From assembly GCA_964498725.1 (NCBI GenBank), contig CAZCHS010000006.1:1-64000 (forward strand): a DNA stretch of 64,000 bases, read 5' to 3'. The stretch is from JAFGTP01 sp964498725 (GTDB lineage Bacteria > Fidelibacterota > UBA2242 > JAFGTP01). Shown in pieces: positions 53,980 to 62,650 of the stretch. A model generated the notes under the pieces. The model searched no databases. It saw only the letters and a program-made list of their open reading frames with translations, and was not told where the DNA came from. A program made the translations under genes and the position numbers. The stretch's first letter is position 1; every line of letters begins with the position of its first letter.

Positions 53980-54390
53980 ATGACAAAGCATAAAAATATA
54001 TTAACCATCCTTATATTATTGATTCCTATCGGTCTCGGTACAAAATATTATTCAGGTATCTGCTATAGATGGGTAAATAATTCCTTTAGTGATATTTTAT
54101 ACATCATTTTCTGGTCACTTCTGTTGTTTCTATTTGTTCCAAAACTGAAAATTCATGTTAATGTCATAACCATTGTCCTGATCACTTCCCTGCTGGAAAT
54201 ACTACAATTGGTAAAAACAGATTTTTTAATTCAAATCCGACAAACTTTTCTGGGTAAGCTCTTGCTGGGTACCACATTTGTTTGGTCTGATTTTTTATAT
54301 TATTTGATTGGCGGGCTGATCAGCTATATGATATTAAAAATTTATTCCAAAAATGAGTCTCCGGCTAAACATTCCCGGACGGCACACTAA
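53980..54390 (+). CDS. DUF2809-family membrane protein
   Basis: 136 residues, about four membrane spans. The family pattern is GLGTKYYSGICYRWVNNSFSD (shortened here to the conserved part), followed by ILYIIFWSLLL. DUF2809 proteins have unknown function and are often small standalone genes. There is no ribosome site between the tRNA-Gly terminator and the ATG. AAGGA lies only inside the hairpin, so the true start or mode of translation is uncertain. Confidence 0.85.
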   Translation: MTKHKNILTILILLIPIGLGTKYYSGICYRWVNNSFSDILYIIFWSLLLFLFVPKLKIHVNVITIVLITSLLEILQLVKTDFLIQIRQTFLGKLLLGTTFVWSDFLYYLIGGLISYMILKIYSKNESPAKHSRTAH

Positions 54391-54461
54391 AAATCATATT
54401 TTTAAAAGGCCAATACAACCTCCTACTCTAAAATTTCAATTTATTTTCAAAAAACAAATTC

Positions 54462-54477
54462 TGGCAAAGATTTTGCT
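54462..54477 (+). promoter_or_regulatory. Sigma-54-type promoter of the flagellar-linked lipoprotein gene
   Basis: TGGCAAAGATTTTGCT matches TGGCACG-N4-TTGCW with the invariant GG-N10-GC spacing (GG 54463-54464, GC 54475-54476). Transcription would begin near 54488. Confidence 0.65.
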
Positions 54478-54527
54478 TGATAATATCGCATAAAATTTGA
54501 TAAAAAATGATAAAATTCAATAAAAGA
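54478..54527 (+). repeat. Five 10-bp phased TGATAAAATT-like repeats
   Basis: Units at 54478, 54488, 54498, 54508 and 54518: TGATAATATC, GCATAAAATT, TGATAAAAAA, TGATAAAATT, CAATAAAAGA. A-tracts repeat with the helical period, so this stretch should be intrinsically curved. It ends 6 bp before the ATG. Confidence 0.75.
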
Positions 54528-54533
54528 GAACAA

Positions 54534-56090
54534 ATGATGCTTACAAAAACTTTAAAATTACAAATCGTGCTATCAGTTTTAATCACCCTTTTCCTGGTAT
54601 TACTGTCCTGTGATCAAGCTATCCTTAATTCCGAACCATTGGTTGAGTTGGTATTTGAGCCGGACACTGTTTTGCCGGGGTCAACAAATATTTTAAAAGC
54701 CGTAGTCAGTGATCCGGACACAGATAAAGTAGAGATTACCTGGACCACCACCAGCGGAACCTTAAACAGGAATACCGGAACAGAGGTCAAATGGACAGCA
54801 CCGGATTTTTATACTGATGTTTTCATCACTGTTACAGCAGTAGATGAACATGATGCGGAAACTTCTGTAGAAAAAATTGTCTATGTTCGCAATATTAAAC
54901 CTTTTATTCAAAATTTTTCTGCTGATGCTGATATTGTGTTAATTGGCAATCGGGTTAAGTTAAGCTGCGAGGCCAGGGATGAGGAAGAGTCAAAACTCAC
55001 CTACAATTTTATTTCACAAAATGGCAAAGGCACCTTTTCTGAATTGGATGGAAAAGAAAACACAAAAACCTGGAATGCTCCCTCTAATCAGGAGGACGCC
55101 GGCGATTATAATCTGATCGTAAAAGTCAGTGATTCCAATGGTGAAAGCGATTCTGATACCCTGAGTGTTTTGGTTTATTCTGATTATTCATCAGTTTGGG
55201 TGGTGGATAGTGAAAAACAAACATTAGAAAAATTTGGAAAAAATGGCGATAAAATATTGACAGCTGAGCAGGAATTGATCAAACCGATTTCTATCACAAA
55301 CAATACAAATGAGTTTTACGGATGCTGGGTTGCGGATTATGAAGCGGCTAATATCTACAAAATCAGCGCAAAGGGTAAAACATTATCCACAATCGAAAAT
55401 ATCGGCAGAATCAGGGATATAAAAATTCATAAAGAATCCAATAAAATGGCGGCTTTAAATGTTGACAGCAACTATGTAGCAATCATCAATACCTATAACA
55501 ATCGTATTGTAAAAAAAATAAAGGGTTTTACCGAGCCTAAATCCCTAACAGTTAATCAAATCAACGGAGATGTTTGGATATGCGAGCCCAATATCGACCA
55601 GGTTGTTAAATTTAATATCAATAATCCCCCTGACTCCGTGATGGCAAGTGATAAATGTACCATTATTACAGAAAATCTTAATAACCCGGTAAATGTCCAA
55701 ATCGGTTACAAAACGCCTACTATTATATATATAGCGGATAAAAATGATCACGAAATCGAACGAATCGATTTTGCAACAGGAACCAGATTAAGTGCTGTAA
55801 CCGGTTTTTTTCTGCCGGAACAAATCGAAGTTAGTTCACAGCAAAATGTCTGGATAATTGACCAGAACGGCCTTTATTTTTTTCCCGAAGACAATATAAA
55901 TGATGTGCAGCCTTCCAATATGCTGGCCCCGACAGAATTTTTCGATCCTCATGTTATTGACATCGATGATAATGGCAATGTTTGGGTTGGTGACAACGGA
56001 AGCAAAAAATTGATCCGGATCAATCCGGTGGGCCAGGAAATATCCATATCCGGTTTTCAGTTTATCAACGATATCATTGTTAATAAGTGA
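54534..56090 (+). CDS. Lipoprotein with Ig-like and beta-propeller domains
   Basis: 518 residues. The signal peptide ends in lipobox LLSC (Cys26). Two Ig/cadherin-like domains (about residues 35-125 and 125-215) carry ITWTTTSGTLNRNTGTEVKW and TYNFISQNGKGTFSEL. Six or so propeller-like repeats follow (VWVVDSEKQTLEKFG, GCWVADYEAANIYKIS, VWICEPNIDQVVKFN, VWVGDNGSKKLIRIN). This is an envelope protein, probably for ligand or protein binding. The sigma-54 site and its place directly before fliK suggest a link to flagellar assembly, which is inference. I prefer the first of two adjacent ATGs, with AGAGA upstream. Confidence 0.75.
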   Translation: MMLTKTLKLQIVLSVLITLFLVLLSCDQAILNSEPLVELVFEPDTVLPGSTNILKAVVSDPDTDKVEITWTTTSGTLNRNTGTEVKWTAPDFYTDVFITVTAVDEHDAETSVEKIVYVRNIKPFIQNFSADADIVLIGNRVKLSCEARDEEESKLTYNFISQNGKGTFSELDGKENTKTWNAPSNQEDAGDYNLIVKVSDSNGESDSDTLSVLVYSDYSSVWVVDSEKQTLEKFGKNGDKILTAEQELIKPISITNNTNEFYGCWVADYEAANIYKISAKGKTLSTIENIGRIRDIKIHKESNKMAALNVDSNYVAIINTYNNRIVKKIKGFTEPKSLTVNQINGDVWICEPNIDQVVKFNINNPPDSVMASDKCTIITENLNNPVNVQIGYKTPTIIYIADKNDHEIERIDFATGTRLSAVTGFFLPEQIEVSSQQNVWIIDQNGLYFFPEDNINDVQPSNMLAPTEFFDPHVIDIDDNGNVWVGDNGSKKLIRINPVGQEISISGFQFINDIIVNK

Positions 56091-56127
56091 AAAAAATTCA
56101 CATAATGGAATAATTTTCCAATAGAAA

Positions 56128-56177
56128 CGATTAAAAACAATAAAAAACGATAAAATTAAATAAAATATGATAAAATT
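56128..56177 (+). repeat. Five 10-bp phased repeats upstream of fliK
   Basis: Units at 56128, 56138, 56148, 56158 and 56168: CGATTAAAAA, CAATAAAAAA, CGATAAAATT, AAATAAAATA, TGATAAAATT. This is the same consensus and phase as the array before the lipoprotein gene. Confidence 0.75.
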
Positions 56178-56213
56178 TAAAACTATATTAAACACCTTTA
56201 AAACAAGTAACTT

Positions 56214-56243
56214 AACCAAAATTTGATAAAGTTTGATAAAAGA
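56214..56243 (+). repeat. Three further phased repeat units next to the fliK promoter
   Basis: AACCAAAATT, TGATAAAGTT, TGATAAAAGA. The last unit again ends in TAAAAGA and abuts the sigma-54-like site. Confidence 0.7.
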
Positions 56244-56244
56244 C

Positions 56245-56259
56245 TGGCATTATGATTGT
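56245..56259 (+). promoter_or_regulatory. Sigma-54-like promoter of fliK operon
   Basis: TGGCAT, 5 bp, TTGT: GG-N10-GT, one change from the invariant GC. It sits 33 bp before the ATG at 56293. Confidence 0.45.
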
Positions 56260-56292
56260 CATTTAATAGAAAAAAGTAAAAAGAGAATATTT

Positions 56293-59200
56293 ATGATAAC
56301 TTTAATAAAAAATACAGAAAACAGTAAACAGCAACTCTTCCCCTTTCATGTTGATAAAAACAACAGTAATGAAGAATCAGCACTTTTTGCAAATCTGCTC
56401 GGTATGGCAAAAAAAACCGTTGACAATGAAAGTAATGCATCAAATGAAAACCGGGAAGCCGCGGAAAAAGGCAATCTTTTCAAGTCCGTCGAATCACAAA
56501 AACAAGAGAACAAAGATACTGATAATATTGCCAGTGATGATAACGGAACCAGTGTCAATTTAAATGAAAACTTACCAGCACCGGGAGAGCAAATTGGTTT
56601 AAATTTAGTTATGCCGGAAAACACAGGCGCGGAAAAGCATGGTGCCGATAGTAATGAAATGATTACCGGTATCATTTTACAAGACGGTAAGATCATTAAA
56701 AATATAGTCTTTACAGCATCCTCTGCCGCTTCCGGTGATTTGCCTTCAGCTAATACGAATTCAGTGGACAATAGCAATTTAACCGTTGCTGTGAAAGAAG
56801 TGAATGCTGATAAATTGAATTCCGAAAATATTATCTTTGCTAATGGAAAGGGTATCAGCGTATCAGAACTGGAAAAACTCGGCTTTCAAAAATTAACAGA
56901 TCAGTCATCTTTAGTGGATACGGAACTCAAAAAAATTGAAGCACAAATTCAGACCCTGATCAATAAAAGTCTTGCAAAAGATGACAATATTAATCTCAAT
57001 GAGCAAATCAGTTCCGCTAATACCGCAAAAAATCAGAATACATCGGAAAATATAGATCAGGAGATAAAGCAGAATAGTAATCAGGAAACTCAAACAGATG
57101 GAAAAAATATTTACCATCAACAAGCAACAATAAAACCGGGAAATGCACAATTCTCCGAAAGCGTTATTGCGAAAGATAATCTCGAATCAGGGATTAACTA
57201 TAAAAATTCTCAATCCGGTGAAACCGGTACAGAAATTCTCAACAAATCAGCATTAGGTCAAAAAAGTGGAGACATCCAAACAAATAATCAATCCACAAAG
57301 AATGATATGCAAAATGCAGATGACAAATCATTCCAAAACCAGCAAAACAATCCGGTATCCGATAAAGCGGCAAACCTGGAAAATGAAACAATTGCCCAGG
57401 TGAATAAATCCAATCAAAATTCCAGTGCTGAAAATAGCAGTGTTAACCACACTACCGCCAAACCCAATGATGCAGAACTGACAATGGCTTTTTCTAAAGA
57501 AGAAACGAATCTAAAAGAGAAATTGGGAGAAAATATTGCAACCGGTAGAAACAATGGTAATGAAAATAATAAGGAAGCAGGCTTCAATGATACACAGTTG
57601 AAGAATAGCGAAAGTGTGTTTGGAAATAAAAATATAAAAGGTTCTGAAGTAAACACTCATTCAGATCAAGCACAAAATACTTCTTCAACAACTATTGGTA
57701 AAGAAGAAAACAAAGTAAATTCATCCGGAGTTAACAGCCGCAACCAGGTATCAAATGAAACTATTAGAGCAGAGCAAAACACAGGAAAATCATCCGCCAA
57801 TATTAACGAAAACAACTCAAGCAAAACCAATCAATTTGCCAATGACCAGATCAATATCAAGCAAATAAATGACAATAAAGCCCGGAATGAATCACCGGAT
57901 ATATCAGAAAATTCACAGCAGGCTGCAAAAAACGAATCAAAAGGCCAAATAAAAGAAACCTTTTTTAAAAGCAGTTCTCTTAAAGCCAATCAAAACACTA
58001 ACGAGCATGTTAAGACCCAGGATAATTCAGGCACTTTTGTGACCAAATCCGCAGAAGCAAATACAACAAAAACTATCGCAACTGAGAACCCATCTGTGCA
58101 GGATAAAGATATCAGCAAAGACCCTAATTTGAACATCTCAAATCCGGAACCGGCAAAAGCTGCCATTAAAAACAATCAACAGCAAACAACAACCGCGAAG
58201 GTGGATAGTGAATCCTTTCAAGTTTCCAACAAAAATAATCAGTCGGCAAATACTGATAATTCCAATGCATTAAAAAACTCTTTTAATAGGGATATTGCAG
58301 AAAATAAATTCCAATTTACTAACAACAAGCCGACAATTGAATCCGGGAATATGAATATTGATAAAACTGAAAAGACAGCAAATACAAATCCGGAGAACAC
58401 ATTCATAGGCCTTAACAACACCAATAAAAATAGTAATAAAAATCATAAAACTGACGGATTGGACAATAGGGAATTGAAACCCACTATTCAAACCAATTCG
58501 ATGAAATCCGAAAAGGATGATAATTTTTCTGCAACCACAGAAATTAAAAGTAAAAAAGTAAATACCGATAATTTTAATGGGGAATCACGAACCATCAACC
58601 AAAACCAGGCAACAACAAAATCAGGCCCTGCAATGGCCTCAAACACAGAACAGGAAAGTAAAAAAGTAACTGCTGACCTCTTTAATGCGGAATCACGAAC
58701 TGTCAATCAGAATCAAACAAATCTGAAGAATGAGGTAAAACAGTCATCCGAGCAAATTATTACAACAGAATCAAATACAAAACAGGACAGCAACCCGGAT
58801 TTCTCACAATCCTCCCGTGACAGTTATGGAAATAATGATGCAAACGAAACTGTCCATAACAAATTCACACCGGAGAAAAAATCCGACCGGAATGATAGCT
58901 TTGCTGATAAAGTATCTCAAAAGGATGAAGAAAAACAGAACAAAATCAACCCCTTAGCCGAGGCCAACCCAACCCAAAAAATTCAAACACCCACACCTGA
59001 AACACGCCCGCTGGGCTATACCGATATCAGAGGTGTCATTCAAAAAATCGAAAGAATGGTGACAGAAGCCTCCCAAAATAAACTGAACAATACAAGTTTT
59101 TCATTAGACAGCAAAGACTTCGGCAAAATGGAAATTCGTATCCGCCAAAACAGTAAAGAAGATCAGGGTGTGATATTGGTGGAAAATCAAACAATCAAAG

Positions 59201-59448
59201 AACAAATCCAGAAATTTATTCCGGATATCCAGGAAAATTTAAATCAAAAGGGCGCTATGATTTCAGCCATTAATGTTGAAGTCAACAGCCAGAATGAAAA
59301 CACTGATCCGCAAAGCCGGTTCAGTGGCAAAAAAAATAACCGTAAAGTGGATTCAACCAACAACAATTATGCTTCCGCTTCGGAAATTGATACAAGAACA
59401 ACTAAAACGCGAAGCTATGGTTACAATACCATGGAAGTCTTAGCGTAA
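56293..59448 (+). CDS. fliK: Flagellar hook-length control protein FliK, very long
   Basis: 1051 residues from the ATG at 56293, with AAGAGA upstream, versus some 350-500 in usual FliK. Residues up to about 900 are low-complexity, dominated by Asn, Ser, Lys, Gln, Thr and Glu, fitting an extended molecular ruler. The C-terminal Flg_hook domain (about 910-1015) has FSLDSKDFGKMEIRIRQN and ENQTIKEQIQKFIPDIQENL. A 36-codon internal duplication lies near residues 753-830. FliK measures hook length and switches export to filament substrates. flgD follows at 12 bp. Confidence 0.93.
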   Translation: MITLIKNTENSKQQLFPFHVDKNNSNEESALFANLLGMAKKTVDNESNASNENREAAEKGNLFKSVESQKQENKDTDNIASDDNGTSVNLNENLPAPGEQIGLNLVMPENTGAEKHGADSNEMITGIILQDGKIIKNIVFTASSAASGDLPSANTNSVDNSNLTVAVKEVNADKLNSENIIFANGKGISVSELEKLGFQKLTDQSSLVDTELKKIEAQIQTLINKSLAKDDNINLNEQISSANTAKNQNTSENIDQEIKQNSNQETQTDGKNIYHQQATIKPGNAQFSESVIAKDNLESGINYKNSQSGETGTEILNKSALGQKSGDIQTNNQSTKNDMQNADDKSFQNQQNNPVSDKAANLENETIAQVNKSNQNSSAENSSVNHTTAKPNDAELTMAFSKEETNLKEKLGENIATGRNNGNENNKEAGFNDTQLKNSESVFGNKNIKGSEVNTHSDQAQNTSSTTIGKEENKVNSSGVNSRNQVSNETIRAEQNTGKSSANINENNSSKTNQFANDQINIKQINDNKARNESPDISENSQQAAKNESKGQIKETFFKSSSLKANQNTNEHVKTQDNSGTFVTKSAEANTTKTIATENPSVQDKDISKDPNLNISNPEPAKAAIKNNQQQTTTAKVDSESFQVSNKNNQSANTDNSNALKNSFNRDIAENKFQFTNNKPTIESGNMNIDKTEKTANTNPENTFIGLNNTNKNSNKNHKTDGLDNRELKPTIQTNSMKSEKDDNFSATTEIKSKKVNTDNFNGESRTINQNQATTKSGPAMASNTEQESKKVTADLFNAESRTVNQNQTNLKNEVKQSSEQIITTESNTKQDSNPDFSQSSRDSYGNNDANETVHNKFTPEKKSDRNDSFADKVSQKDEEKQNKINPLAEANPTQKIQTPTPETRPLGYTDIRGVIQKIERMVTEASQNKLNNTSFSLDSKDFGKMEIRIRQNSKEDQGVILVENQTIKEQIQKFIPDIQENLNQKGAMISAINVEVNSQNENTDPQSRFSGKKNNRKVDSTNNNYASASEIDTRTTKTRSYGYNTMEVLA
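58549..58728 (+). repeat. 108-bp tandem duplication inside fliK
   Basis: Copies starting at 58549 and 58657 share AGTAAAAAAGTAA and GAATCACGAAC and encode SKKVNTDNFNGESRTINQNQ and SKKVTADLFNAESRTVNQNQ. In-frame spacing is 36 codons. Confidence 0.75.
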
Positions 59449-59459
59449 AGGAGTAAAGT

Positions 59460-60158
59460 ATGCTAGACACAGGCTCCATAACAGGCGATTCATTTGTTGG
59501 ACAGGGAGAATTTGATGTTGAAAAATCAAGTAATGAAATGGGACGGGACGAATTCCTAAAATTACTGACAGTTCAACTTCAAAACCAGGATCCTATGAGT
59601 CCAATGGAAAGTCAGGACTTCTCTGCTCAGATTGCACAGTTCAGTCAGGTGGAACAATTGGAAAATATGTCCAATGGTATGACCAAGAGCAATGAGATCG
59701 ACCTGATGCTTACACAGGCAATTACTAACACGATGTCCACAACACTTGTTGGGAAACGGGCGAAAGTTGCCGGTGACCAGGTAATGATTACAAAAGACGG
59801 AACTGCCGATGTATCCTTCAAACTTGACCGCAGCGCCAGTGCTATCAAAATCAACATTCGTGATGCCAAAGGAAATACCATCAGAACCATCGAAAAAACC
59901 GGAATGGTGGAAGGTAACCACACGGTGAACTGGGACGGCCTCGATAAAAATGGTGAGAAAATTTCTCGTGATAAGGAATATACCTTTGAAGTCGAAGCTA
60001 TGGATTCCGATGGCAATTCTGTTCCAGTCACTCCCTATATGGTTGGTGTAATACAAGGCGTTGAGTATGCGGATAACTCAACACTTTTGATCATGAACAC
60101 AGGGCAGAAAGCACCCTTTTCAACCGTGCTGGAAGTCATTGCACCTGAGGATTTTTAA
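59460..60158 (+). CDS. flgD: Flagellar hook assembly scaffold FlgD
   Basis: 232 residues. The N-terminal capping/export motif reads GRDEFLKLLTVQLQNQDPMS, then QDFSAQIAQFSQVEQLENM. A C-terminal FLN/Ig-like fold (about 100-225) follows, with GNHTVNWDGLDKNGEKIS and a YTFEVEAMDSDGN strand. FlgD caps the growing hook. AAGGAG lies 7 bp before the ATG. It sits between fliK and the TIGR02530 gene, the usual hook operon order. Confidence 0.95.
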   Translation: MLDTGSITGDSFVGQGEFDVEKSSNEMGRDEFLKLLTVQLQNQDPMSPMESQDFSAQIAQFSQVEQLENMSNGMTKSNEIDLMLTQAITNTMSTTLVGKRAKVAGDQVMITKDGTADVSFKLDRSASAIKINIRDAKGNTIRTIEKTGMVEGNHTVNWDGLDKNGEKISRDKEYTFEVEAMDSDGNSVPVTPYMVGVIQGVEYADNSTLLIMNTGQKAPFSTVLEVIAPEDF

Positions 60159-60177
60159 TTAAACCGGTGAGATTACT

Positions 60178-60582
60178 ATGAAGATAAGTGATTTACAATT
60201 CAACAGAAATTTACAGAATATTGATGCTACCAGAAAGCATCAGAATATTCCGCAATCGAATTCATTCAAACCTGCTGAGAAAAATGAACACCGGAAAAAT
60301 TTTGCAGAAGTTCTGGGCAATCAGTTACAACCCCAAAAAGAGATTGTATTTTCTGCCCATGCCAAGCGAAGAATTACTGACAGAAATATCACTGTCGATC
60401 TTGAACGGTTGGAATCCGGTATCGAGCAGGTCAATAAAAAGGGATCAAACAATTCATTGGTAATGATTGACAAGGATGCCTTTATCGTGAATGTAAAAAA
60501 CAAAACCGTTATTACTGCTGTCGACCAGCAGTCAATGCAGAACAATGTTTTCACAAACATTGATAGTGTTGCAATAGTATAA
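60178..60582 (+). CDS. TIGR02530-family flagellar operon protein
   Basis: 134 residues. The conserved core KEIVFSAHAKRRITDRNI then LERLESGIEQVNKKGSNNSL and the C-terminal KTVITAVDQQSM match the small protein found between flgD and flgE in Firmicutes, spirochaetes and others (TIGR02530). The function is unknown, perhaps a hook-assembly helper. GGTGAG precedes the ATG. Confidence 0.92.
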   Translation: MKISDLQFNRNLQNIDATRKHQNIPQSNSFKPAEKNEHRKNFAEVLGNQLQPQKEIVFSAHAKRRITDRNITVDLERLESGIEQVNKKGSNNSLVMIDKDAFIVNVKNKTVITAVDQQSMQNNVFTNIDSVAIV

Positions 60583-60595
60583 AAATGAACAATAC

Positions 60596-60648
60596 AGGGC
60601 TGGCCCTCGCAGAGGAGGCCCTTCATCCGCCGAATGATTGACGCGGAT
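60596..60648 (+). other. Stem-loops upstream of flgE
   Basis: AGGGCTGGCCCT (60596-60607), then ATCCGC (60625-60630) pairing with GCGGAT (60643-60648), between the small flagellar gene and flgE and just before its AAGGAGG site. No T-run. Confidence 0.5.
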
Positions 60649-60668
60649 ATTAAAACAAGGAGGTCACA

Positions 60669-62576
60669 ATGGCTTTATCATTTCAAATTCCGGTTTCTGC
60701 TTTATCACAACATCAAAACAGAATCGAATTACTCAGTAAAAACATTTCCAACTTAAACACCTTTGGTTACAAAGGCAGCCGGTTAACTTTCATGGAAACA
60801 TTGGGAAGTGTTTCCGGCGTCAGCCAGTTTCAATTCAAACAAGGTAATATTACCGCCACCGGCCGTACCACAGATATGGCAATTGACGGCGACAGTTTCT
60901 TTGTATTAAAAAATTCAAACAGTGAAAACACTTATTCCCGACTTGGTGCTTTCAATATTAATGAACAGGGACGTTTAGTAAATACTGATGGCGATGTTGT
61001 ACAGGGATGGCTTCGCGATATCTCACTGAATAATCCAACATTATCAAAAACCATGAGCGATATTGTTGTTGATCCCAATCTGAAAAAACCCGGCCAGGCA
61101 ACGGAAAATGTGTTCCTTTCAGGCAACCTTAATTCGGGTATTGAATCTGTCAAAGAGGTGTGGGAATCAGCCACAGGCTTCGCGGCCAATGATAATATTA
61201 TTGAAAGTAGCGGCGTTACACTTCCTTTAACAGTTACCAGTGGTGTAAATGATCAATTCAATGTCAGTTTTAATGGTGGTGTTGACGAAACCGTAACCCT
61301 GTCAGCCGGTAATTACAACTCGCTGGATAGTTTAGCGGCGGAGATCAATGCAAAAATAAGTACCAATGCCAATCTTTACGGCAAAATTCAGGCTTTCAAT
61401 GCAGGTGGTGTCCTGCAGATTAGAAACACTGCCGGCACAAATGGCGATGTTATGACACTTTCTGCCGGTACCAATGATTTGCTTTCCAGCATCAATGTCA
61501 CACCGGATTCTTCAACCTATCAGGAACCTACAACCAATACTGAACTCAATTCCCTGCTACAGGTAACCAAAGCATTACAAGATGACGATACAATTGAAAT
61601 TACCGGAAAAGATTCCTCCGGTGAAAGTATATCAGCGACCTTTACCTATGGTACCGACGGAACAACTGTAGAGGATTTATTGAGCACTATAAATACTGCT
61701 TTTTCCGGTAGCGCAGAAGCGACCTTTGAAGATGGGAAAATTATTCTCACTGATCTTGAATCAGGAGAAAGTAATTCCACAATCAGTATGGTGACTTCCA
61801 ACTCCAGTGCCGGGCAGATCACAATCCCGAGCTTTACCAATAGCGCCGAAGGGTATACGGCAAGAGTTACCACTTCTGTCATTGCTTATGATAGTTTAGG
61901 CAACAGCCATAATGTTACCCTCGATTTTATTAAACCAGATAACAGCAGTGAAAATTATGGTAAATGGGACTGGGAAGCTTCAGTAGGCGGAAATGAAAAT
62001 ATCATTAACGGTGGCTCCGGTTCAGTCGAATTTGACGCCGATGGTAATCTAATCGCTTTCCGGTATGACGGCGGCGTGGACTCACTTTCCATTGATCCGC
62101 AAAACGGCAGTGAGTCCATCAAGATGAAACTACAGGTTGGCGCCCAGGGTGAATACTCAGGCTTAACTCAATTTAATACTGTCAGCAGTGTAGAAGTCAG
62201 AGACCAGGATGGAAATGCAGCGGGTAAAATAAATGGTATAAAAGTTGAAACTGATGGAAGCATTGTTGCTTCTTTTACAAATGGAACCGAAGATATGATC
62301 GCTCAGTTAGCCATGGCTAAATTCTCTAATCCTAACGGGTTAACTAACATGGGATCAGGAAATTTCAAAGAAAGTGCTGATAGTGGCGTGGCCAATATTG
62401 GAAAAGCCGACAGCCAAAATTCTGAAATTATTTCCGAATCTCTGGAAAGTTCTACCATGGACCTGGCTGACCAGTTTTCAAAATTGATTGAAGCACAGAA
62501 TGCCTACCAGGCTTCTGCCAGGGTTGTCAATACAATTCAGGAAATTGCTGACCAGGCAGTAAGTTTGAAAAGGTAA
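60669..62576 (+). CDS. flgE: Flagellar hook protein FlgE
   Basis: 635 residues, longer than the 400-residue enteric form because of extra Ig-like insert domains. N-terminal rod/hook signature LSKNISNLNTFGYKGSRLTF and the FlgE/F/G core SRLGAFNINEQGRLVNTDGD. The C-terminal helix EAQNAYQASARVVNTIQEIA is the classic disordered-to-helix D0 segment. The middle part (about 170-420) is Thr/Ser/Asn/Gly-rich, with two similar TNxxxxITGKDSSGE-like blocks. AAGGAGG precedes the ATG. Hairpins flank the gene on both sides. Confidence 0.96.
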   Translation: MALSFQIPVSALSQHQNRIELLSKNISNLNTFGYKGSRLTFMETLGSVSGVSQFQFKQGNITATGRTTDMAIDGDSFFVLKNSNSENTYSRLGAFNINEQGRLVNTDGDVVQGWLRDISLNNPTLSKTMSDIVVDPNLKKPGQATENVFLSGNLNSGIESVKEVWESATGFAANDNIIESSGVTLPLTVTSGVNDQFNVSFNGGVDETVTLSAGNYNSLDSLAAEINAKISTNANLYGKIQAFNAGGVLQIRNTAGTNGDVMTLSAGTNDLLSSINVTPDSSTYQEPTTNTELNSLLQVTKALQDDDTIEITGKDSSGESISATFTYGTDGTTVEDLLSTINTAFSGSAEATFEDGKIILTDLESGESNSTISMVTSNSSAGQITIPSFTNSAEGYTARVTTSVIAYDSLGNSHNVTLDFIKPDNSSENYGKWDWEASVGGNENIINGGSGSVEFDADGNLIAFRYDGGVDSLSIDPQNGSESIKMKLQVGAQGEYSGLTQFNTVSSVEVRDQDGNAAGKINGIKVETDGSIVASFTNGTEDMIAQLAMAKFSNPNGLTNMGSGNFKESADSGVANIGKADSQNSEIISESLESSTMDLADQFSKLIEAQNAYQASARVVNTIQEIADQAVSLKR

Positions 62577-62601
62577 GCGCTAGTTGAAATTATAACCAAT
62601 A

Positions 62602-62630
62602 ATCCGCCCGGGCATGATTCCCGGGCGGAT
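62602..62630 (+). other. Strong stem-loop between flgE and motA
   Basis: ATCCGCCCGGG, loop CATGATT, CCCGGGCGGAT: 11 perfect G/C-rich pairs, not followed by T. It is more likely an mRNA-stability or attenuating element than a full terminator. Confidence 0.7.
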
Positions 62631-62650
62631 ATACAAATTAGAAGAGTGAT

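Noticed and set aside
56128..56243. CRISPR or transposon-end interpretation of the 10-bp repeats
   Set aside because: Units are contiguous with no spacers, are too short for CRISPR, and have no inverted ends or target duplication. Curved DNA is the simpler reading.
56226..56245. Sigma-28 promoter suggested by TAAAGTTT before fliK
   Set aside because: The -35-like word is perfect, but the matching -10 (GCCGATAA) scores only about half and the word is part of the repeat unit. The sigma-54-like site fits better.
57414..58706. Several antisense frames within fliK
   Set aside because: They are by-products of the low-complexity Asn/Ser/Lys-rich coding sequence.
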